Assembly: GCA_030063045.1 (NCBI GenBank)
Contig: JAQSEB010000015.1
Location: forward strand, 372,001-436,000
Direction of reading: 5' to 3'
Source: Pratylenchus scribneri
Lineage: Eukaryota; Nematoda; Chromadorea; Rhabditida; Pratylenchidae
DNA length: 64,000 nt
The position numbers and the translations under genes are program-made. The notes under the pieces are model-generated. The model made no database searches and was not told where the DNA came from. It was given only the letters and a program-made list of their open reading frames with translations. Every line of letters begins with the position of its first letter. Positions within the stretch are counted from its first letter, which is position 1. Shown one piece after another: positions 55,001 to 64,000 of the stretch.

Positions 55001-58000
55001 ATATGATAAATTTATTTACAATTTATTTAATAGAAAGATTATATCATCTAATTTGCTTTTGAAAATTTGTTGAAATTAATATAAAATATATTCTTAATTT
55101 ATCGATATTAGATATTACCTATTAGAGAACAAAATTTGAAATCTTTTTTTTAAATTTATACTTTATTTAGATTCATTTTATTTTAATTTCAAAAATTTGT
55201 ATCCAGAAAAATTTTAAAAATTCCTTACCCATTCTTCATGCCATTGACACATTTATACATATCATTCGCGAATATGTCAAGACCATCGGTCAATTCTTTT
55301 ATTTTATCTCCTGCAAAGGCAATCCCAGTTCCGACAATTTGGAAATATAAATCTTTGATCTTTTCCAATTCCTTCAATGGGTCGAAGTCAAAACCCCTAA
55401 TTTTGGGAAAAAATTATTTTAATTATTTCTTTATAAAACATACAATAATTTAAATTTATGCGATTTGATGCTGTTTTCACAATCTCTGGCAAATTTCCTA
55501 ATGACAGCGGCAGGACCGGAAAAATCCAAAAGTTTACTAAAAAATCATAATTTTTTTTATATATATAAAGATGCTTTCGACATTTGCACATTAATTATAT
55601 ATATAAAGATGCTTTCGACATTTGCACATTAATTATATATATAAAGATGCTTTTGACATTTGCATTCAAAAACTCAGAACTTTTTTTAAAGGATTTTTTA
55701 GGTTTTGGGACTTGCACATCCTAGGGGTAACTTTTCAGTGCGCATCTCAAAAAATTGTCGGTTTTTCAATTTGGGTTCAGGGTCGCACAGAAACCGGTTT
55801 AAAAACCGGTTTGTCCAGGTAAAACTTTTTTCCATGGACCTATATCGTTCTGAAACCAAAAAAAGGCACCTCCCCAGAGTGTGGGCTTCATTTTGATATA
55901 TAGGTTTGGGGGTCTACCATGGCCAGGTTTGGCCATAAAATTCGACATTTGGGCCAAGGTCGGGTGCGCGAGTCAAAAATTCCTCAATAACTTTTTTGCG
56001 AGTTGAGATAGAAGTGCGCGGTAAAGAGCAAAGTTGTAGAGCTTGACGAGACGAACAAAATGTGCTATTGCGCGAGTTGTGAAACCAAACCGGTTTCGAG
56101 ATATAAGCTTAAACCGGTTTAAAAAAATGAAAAATACAAGGCGAGCGAAGCGAGCCGTCCAAAACTTGAATAAAAAACCTACTGGGGTACCTTAAAGCGC
56201 CCCGCGCTTTTTCCGATACGGAAGCATGCTTTAAACCAGTGGGGCTCTGCCCCACTGGTTTATATATATAAAGATGCTTTCGACATTTGCACAAAAAAAA
56301 TTAAGGCTCTTTTTCTAGGGATTTTTTCGATTTGGGATTTGCACATCCTAGGGGCAACTTTTCAGTGCGCATCCGAGAAAAATACGCGTTTTTTGATTTG
56401 GGTCCCGGGTTATTAGTATAATAAAAATTATTATTTTTTTACTAATTTCTATTGCTGCAATTTGGATCCTCATTTGTTCCATTGCACAATAGGAATTTTC
56501 CTTTCACTGTTCCTTCAGGGTACCAAATTTCACCTTTAAAATGTAAATAATCATGCAATTCAACGTTTTCTGTTGCGATTAGAGATGGTAATTGGCCAAT
56601 TTCCACTGTTATGGCAGGCGTTGCTTGCAAAGGAATATGTGGCACTATGTCGAGGCCTTGGACGATTCGATATTTGTACGGAATCTGCAATTAAATAAAT
56701 AGTGGGGGATATCTTCAGAATAGGCAAGGTAAAGTACAAATATGGGAGGGGGGTTGTCTCTACAATGGTTCAAACGAAAAATAATATTTTTAAATTCAAA
56801 TAATTTTGAAGTGAAAATAAAAAATATTTTTTTCAAACAATTTGTTAAGTATTTGTGTTTTTTTTTTTAATATTTTATTTTATCGTTTTTCTCCAGCAGA
56901 ATAACATTTTGTGTTTTTTCTCCTATTATTTGTTTGTTTTTTTTTTCATTATGTTTTTTAAATAATTTATTTAAAACATTTATTAAATATCTTTTTATTT
57001 CAATTTTAAAATGTTTTTTATATTATGGAACAACGTTTGTACTATTTGGAGATATAGCGTAGCGACCCTTATTATATTTATATCTAATAAGCCTCAAAAT
57101 GGAGAAAATGATATAGGTTTGCTAGCTCAACGCTCACTCGATATGGCAAACGTCTCAGCAGCTAGCTTTTAATGAATTATTATTTATTTATTGAAATTAT
57201 TGAAATTTGATTGATTTTATGAAGAACAGACAATCTGATCCATTGCTTTTGCCCATTCGCTATTCCCAGTTCGTGGTGCCGCAAATGTGACCAATTTCAT
57301 ATTTTTGTCATCCACTTGATATTTCTTGACCAACCATCCGGCACCCAACGAAGCTAATGCACCGCCCAATGAAGCACCGGTTACCTTTGATTAAAGGAAA
57401 TTCAATTCATTTTTAAAAAATTAAAACTAACCCAAAGCTCATAGAGAGGATTTTCTTCCATAGTTTTTTTCACTTTAGTGAATAATCCAGTCGCTTCGAA
57501 TTTTTCCACAACTAATTGAAAATAGAAATTTGCCTAAAAATGGGAAAATTATGTAAAATTTTATTGTTATTAATTTTTTTAAGATACTTTTCCAGCGGGT
57601 GCTGCTTCTCTTTGCTAAAAAATTATTTTTTAATTATTTATTATAAATGAGACTTCCCTTATAAAATGTTCCACCAATCATGTCCAAGAATTGAATTGGA
57701 TTCTGTGTTCCTCTGCAATAAGAAAAATGATATTGTATGATAATTTATTACAAAATAATAGTTAAAAAAATGTACCTAAATGAGAGTATGACTGCCTTAT
57801 TCGATTCGGAGACTGCAATCATAGCTGCGCAAAGCTTATCATCTGGTTCGTTGAAACCCGAACAATCCACGGTCGTATTGTTTATCAACTATAAAATACA
57901 CAATTTATAGCATAGAATAAATTATATGACAATCCTAAAAGAATTCGCATCCCAAAAAATGTTTTTATTTTTTCCATAAATTGGTTTCTAGTGGTTTTTT

Positions 58001-61000
58001 GTGGATTTACGAATCTGCCATCCATTTTGTCAAATTTTACCATCTTGGTAAGAAAATGCAAAATTTTACCATGAAAAAGCATAGGAGGGAGCAAGGGCAT
58101 TTTTGTTGAAATTTTTTTATAGCTAAATTAAAGTTCATTCAACGCAGCTAATCGAATTACAATTTTTATTGAATAATATTGCAGTACCATTCAATTCTGC
58201 AAGATAAGCTGCGTCGATTAAACTATTATTTGTCTATGTAAAATTTTGCAATCAAAATGCCCTTGGTCCCCCCTTTGCTTTTCTTTAGTAAAAGTTGGCA
58301 TTATCTTACCAAGATGGCAAGATATGATAAAATGAATGTCGGATTTGAATTCCCCTACACAGATAACCCTTAAAAAGGAATTTTTAGGCAATAAATGAAA
58401 AAAAATTTTGGGATGCGGATTCGGTTCTAGTGCAGTTTGTGCGTCCAAAGGCCCTTTATGCGTCCAATGAAATGTTTAAGCTTCCAATCATAAAAATTTA
58501 AGAAACATATTTCGTCAAATCTAATAGTGAACATCTAATCCAGTACTAACTATCCATCCTTGAAGCCTAAATCCTGACAAATCCTTAAAATTAGCCTAGT
58601 TTAGTCTAAAACCCATTATCCAAATCCTAAAACTAGCCATGCTCCTAGCACTGAAGCCTAGTCTTAACCTAAATCTTACGTAAAATCAAGTAACAAATTT
58701 GACTAACTTGTAAAATTAAGTCTCAAGATTCGGGCATAGAATTAAGCCTGGCTGGTCTAGGTTTTATGGCTGATTTAGGCTAGGTTAAGCTAGGCTAGGT
58801 TAAAATATTGGTGATTGGACGCTCAAACATTTCATTGGACGCATAAAGGGACTTTGGACGCATAAACTGCACTAGAACTGCGGATTCTTAAGGATTGCTG
58901 ATTATATATATAATAAAGTAAGTGCCAATGCCAAAACTATTCGCAAATCATTATCAATTTGTCAAAAAGCTTAAAAAGTATCAGTACCTTTCCACCAGAA
59001 CCAAGTGCACTTTTTATACAGCCTTCGAAATTCGTCAATTTCTCGCCGAATGCAGCGGAGGCCATTGGCAGGAATTTGTTGACAATCAAATCTTCATCAT
59101 ACCATTCGTACTTTTTGATAGTTTCATTGCCCTCAACAATGATAATTGAGGAAAAAATGACGAAGTACAAAAATAACTTCATCTTTTAACAAAATTATAG
59201 AAAATTGTTTTAGTAAAAAGAATAAGAAAAGTTTTAGAAGAATTGAAATGAAGGAAATGAATATGAATTAAATATCTTTTAATTTTTTTTAATAAAATTA
59301 TTTCGACCAAAAATAGAAGCCACTAAAAGCTTTTTTCATTTAATTCTGTCTCGTTTCATTTTATATTTATAAAAATGTATAATTTAAAAATTTATTTTAT
59401 TAAATAGTTTTTAAATTCAATCAAAATTGAATGTAAAGTGATTAAAAGCATTTAAAAATAGATTTTAAAATTCAAACATTTTGACTCTCATCAATTATAA
59501 ATCTATTAAAGATTATATAAATAGTTAAAAAAAAAGAAAGATAAAAAAAATAATAGAGTTTTGTGAAATAGAAATTTAAAAGAAAAGAATAAAAAAATTA
59601 AATTTATTTTACTTTCGATCTCGAATAAGTTCACGGACCAATTCCCGGATTTTGCCAGCCTAGAGGGCTGCCATTGTTGTAAAAAGTTTGAATTTCTTTG
59701 ATGGATCCTAAATTTTTTAATATTCCAATTTCTACTATGTACATTTTCAATCAGAATTAATATCGAAATATTAAAAATTAACTTATTTATTCCAAAGATG
59801 AAAACAATTTAATTAATTTTGATTCGATTAAAAAAAAATTAAATATTAGCCAATAAAAATAAATTGCATTCATCTTAATAAAATTTATTACTTGAGAAGA
59901 CTGAAGAGTTGATTACTGTGATGATGCTGTACTGATGCTCTGATCTATATTAATTCGAATCGGATATTCCTTTTATCAGCCTGAAGCAATATATTGAATT
60001 GTAAAGTAATATTTTTTTGTTTACAATTTTTTCAGATATAATATTTGGCCTAAGAATTCACAACCAGCAGTTCAGGATGACCCATGAGTACATAGGAGGA
60101 TGGGTTTGGGTTTTAGAGTTCTGGAGAACTCGATTTTGAAATTAATTCGGATTTAATGACTTTTAAAATGATAACATGCGAGTTGATTTATGCAAATAAC
60201 CTAACACGCATAAATTTAAACCGTATACATTTATGTATATCTTCCATTATCTAATTTTGGTTATAATCAATTTATGAAAAAGAGGCAAAAACGAATATTT
60301 TGTAAATTTTAATCCAAAATCACATGAAGAGAAGACAATTCAAATTAATTTATTACATTTTCTTTATAATTATTGCTCGAATTTCCTTAATACTTCAAAA
60401 TGGACTAATTAAATGGCCTTATAGAGAGTTTAGTTAAATCAAATAATTTTAATTTTGGGTAAATTAAAATTTATACGTTTTTAAATAAATATTATTTAAA
60501 TTTATCCAATTCGAAATTCATAAAATTCAATTTTGTCCAAATCATCTTCATTGAAATGAACATTGCATGTGAATTTTTGGATTGAGAAATTAAAAGCATC
60601 GAAAAAGCCAAATTGATGGATTAAAGGGCCCAATTGCTGGGATGTATGGAAGGACTGGAAAATATTTTGGGTGAATTAATATGAATTAAATTTTATTATT
60701 ACATCACAAAGTGTTCCCTCAATGAATGTGCGTTGATGCCACCCATATGGGGGCACGGTGAGGCGAACAACGGGGATGGCATGGCAAAGGCTGTAGGCAT
60801 CTTTGTACTCCTCGATTAACTGTGAAAATGGGTAGGGGTTATAAAATTTGGATGAATTAAGAGAAAAATTGGTGTATTTGAAAAATTTGAAAAAAAATTA
60901 TAGTAAAAAAAAGCGGCAAAATAGGCGAAAATCTTGAGTTAATTTAGAATTATGACTATAATTTTCTGGCAAATTCTCTATGATCAATCATTTTGGTTTG

Positions 61001-64000
61001 AATAAGCTCTATTGAAAAAAGGTTTAGAGGAATAAAAGAAAAATTCGCTTAGTTTAAAAGTTGATTCTCATATTTTTCTTTCTATCTTCAAAAAATCATA
61101 TCTTACAAAAATATTTGAAATAAATTTTTTAATCATTTGAGAAATTGAATATTTGGAATTTGTTCCAATGGTAGGCTATTTTTTTATTTTTAAAAAAGTT
61201 TCGACAAAATATTACTTTCTTTTGCTTACATCAAAAAGCATTTGGAATTGATGGGCCTCCAATGCCAATTCTGAGCAAAAAGCCCGCCCAGTTAAAATGA
61301 ATTCAAATATTGGATTCGCCGGATCCAACAATTCCCTCAACAATTCCAATGAAATAATTTGGCCAATATTCGGTGGTGCCGCTAATTTTGGCATCACAAT
61401 TTTTTGTTGAGCAAATTCCACAATTCGTTGGAAAGGAAGTGGCTCGGTGGTTGAACGAATTGTGAAATGACCGGTTCGAAGCTGTGAGAAAAATAAAAGG
61501 TAGTTTGTTTGCTAAGAGGTATCTTTGAGCATTAATTTATGGTTCATTAGCTATGGCATGGCCGATTTATTAAGGTAAATGTTAATTTTGGCCAGATTTA
61601 TTCAATTTTGTAAGTATTAAATCGGTTAAAAATCTGAATTTTTATTTGACTATAACTATGGTTCAAAGTGATTATATCGATTTGAAATTGAAATCTTAAC
61701 TGATCATAAAGAATCGATCGAACCAAGATTTACTTGTAGATATGCAATTTAGTAAAAATAGCAAAACGAGAATCAGTCTAATCTCAACATATATATACGT
61801 TTTGAATGAATTGATCAGAGAAGAAATAGTAGTTGGAAAGCGCAGGAGGACGTTTCATTGCCGCCGTTTCATTGCCAACCATTTTTGATGAGCCATAACT
61901 CAGCAAAGAAGAAAGTGTTTGATGTGAACTTGGTATCATTGGATAGAGCTATTCGAGCTCTATTCAATAGTATATAGCGTTATGTGAAAAGTTCAATATC
62001 CTCTTAGTTACAAGCTTATAAATTAAGAAAAAGCGGCTTTTATTCATTTTTCGGCTCTATGTCACTTAAATTTCGCTTAATAAAAAAAGTTTTATACACT
62101 ATTGAATAGAGCTCGAATAGCTCTATCCAATGATACCAAGATCGCATCAAACGCTTTCTTCTTTGCTGAGTTATGGCTCATGAAATGTGGCTGGCAATGA
62201 AACGCGGCAATGAAACGTCCCCCACCGTTTGGAAAGGATTTGAAAGAAATTTTAAAAAGTTTAGAGACCAAAAAGCGACAGATCTCTAAAAATATAATTT
62301 TACTCTTAATATCTTAAAAATATTGCCCAACATTTTTAATAACATATAAAGGAAAAAAAAGATTTTTTTTTATTCCATGTTAAACCAAAAATTTTTATAA
62401 AAATATAAAAAAAAATTTTTGAAAAAATCTATTTGTACATTTTTATGTATTTTTAAAAGAAATGTGCTGATATTCTTTTCTTTTTCTTTTAAAGAAGAGC
62501 AAAATAATTGATGGGACCTTAAATCCCATCCAATTAATATCCGATTATTCCATCTCCGGGTTCCTCCAATTCCAGGGAAACATTTTGGCCAATAATCGCT
62601 TCTTCCAATTTTGGCAAAACAACTTTTTGTTCTACAAAATCCTCAATTAATTCCAAAGACAATTGTTCAGTGCTGGAACGAATTGATAAATGGCCAGTTC
62701 GAAGCTTTATAAGAGGAATAAAAACGTTAATGTGGTATGTAGGCCACTGTCCCCTAAAGCAAGAATTTTTGCAATTTTATATGAATAATAAAGATCGAAT
62801 CCTCACTGTTGAAGGATGAAATAATACAAATTTTCGAATAAAATAATCGAATATTTTTTTGACACTCTAAACCTTGTCCTTAGAAGACACATTTTTCTAA
62901 TAAACTGAAGCCTTAAATCTTAATTGGATTTATTTTTTGAAAAAATTCCTACTTTTGGTGTCATTACATATTAGGAGGTAAAAGTTTTGGGTTTAAGGGA
63001 AGATTAATTATGATTCAAGTTTTCGCAGATTAATATAAATCATAAAAAAGAAAATATAAAACTATTTTAACGGTAAATAAATTAATATATAATTTCTTTA
63101 ATTATTTACTTTGAATATTGGGCAATCCAGCAGAAACAAAGTCAATGAACGATCATTGTACACATCCAAATATGCTTCTATTTAAATTTTGAATGAATAA
63201 TTTAAAGCATATTTTTATTAAGCAACCTTCAAAGCAAATATCACAAAAATGGTAAAAGAAATGTGCATTTTCTGGCCGCTCGATGCGCCAATTATCATAG
63301 TTGAATGTGACCTTTTTAAGGCTGCCAGGATCCAATAGAGTTTTCTATGAAATTTTAATAAATTTATAAAAAGGCGAAGAAATAAAAATATGAATAAAAT
63401 TGGTTTAAAGATACAAAATTTTTGACTAAATTTTTTTAATTTTATAAATAAATTAAAATTAATAATTTCTCTTTATAAATGTAGTAGAATCACCTGAGTG
63501 TACATGCAAAATGGAATTCGTTGTGCCGGCCATTCATCGCTAATAAATTCCAAATAATTTTGCCGGCATGAATCCGAACAATCCTTGAACACCTGCATAT
63601 AAAAAATATTGAAGTAAAAGTTTTTAATTTCTTGAGAATATTTCTGTCAATGGCAATAATGCCCAAGGGCTTTTTTCCTATTCATGCTACTGTACCCTCA
63701 CTTTTTCTCTACAATCGGTAATTGCATCGTCAATCTATCAATCAAATATTGCCTCAATCTGCCTTTTAAACCTATTCCTTTCCCACAAAATGTTCATTTT
63801 TTCGCTCACTTTTTAAAAATTTCTGTTATTAAAATTTTTCCCCACAATTAAATATATGTATTTACTTAAGTCCAATCTAACTAATCCAAATCCCCTTACT
63901 TGGACCACTAGGGGTTTAGGGCCCAGCGAAGGCTCGGGGGAGAGGCTTCCTCCCGTCTCGAACAACATTAGTCCCATGAATAAGGAGGACAATAAATTTC

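Overview
The window is eukaryotic and looks like an AT-rich nematode genome. The genes are split into many small exons by short AT-rich introns (about 43-120 nt, longer where transposons sit). Splice acceptors are (T)TTCAG or TTTTAG, and several first ATGs lie just after such an acceptor without a donor, as expected for spliced-leader trans-splicing. The recognisable families also point to nematodes: an Srd/Str-type serpentine receptor, a GT11 fucosyltransferase, a class 3 lipase of nematode type and a C-type lectin domain. Two introns appear to use GC-AG borders. A plant-parasitic (clade IV) nematode is possible, because the left half carries a tandem family of secreted, Gln-rich, fast-diverging proteins, but this is inference.

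Left half (1-29 kb): five tandem paralogues on the + strand (1329, 6285, 11017, 14148, 26417) encode signal peptide, Gln/Asn/His/Pro-rich middle and a terminal charged coiled coil. They share exon phases but differ by exon fusion, deletion, a GC donor, an 18-nt coding minisatellite and, in copy 4, frame breaks. Their 5' flanks are also duplicated. Between copies 4 and 5 lies a 12-exon gene on the - strand (16125-23449). It has three tandem modules that resemble PUR/ssDNA-binding folds. Its 3-kb intron 6 is filled by about 56 copies of a 36-bp minisatellite and a GC-rich hAT-like element with another small element nested in it.

Right half (29-64 kb), mostly - strand: a 7TM chemoreceptor (29651-34071); a small two-TM coiled-coil protein (36543-37462); two small Cys-rich secreted peptides on the + strand (38906, 41012); a secreted TIM-barrel-like protein fused to a C-type lectin domain, with frame breaks (42663-44878); a complete GT11 fucosyltransferase (45839-49944); a class 3 lipase with its full catalytic triad (54830-59182); and the 3' part of an unknown multi-exon gene with a duplicated exon (60502-63592). 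Around 35.5-46 kb several genes have decayed partial copies nearby. One Cys-rich/lectin gene pair is duplicated with reciprocal loss.

Non-coding DNA is rich in palindromic non-autonomous DNA transposons. Six have target-site duplications that can be read exactly (five of 8 bp, one of 9 bp), and many lie inside introns. Gene models were built by hand from splice consensus, phase continuity and paralogue comparison; no transcript or database evidence was available.
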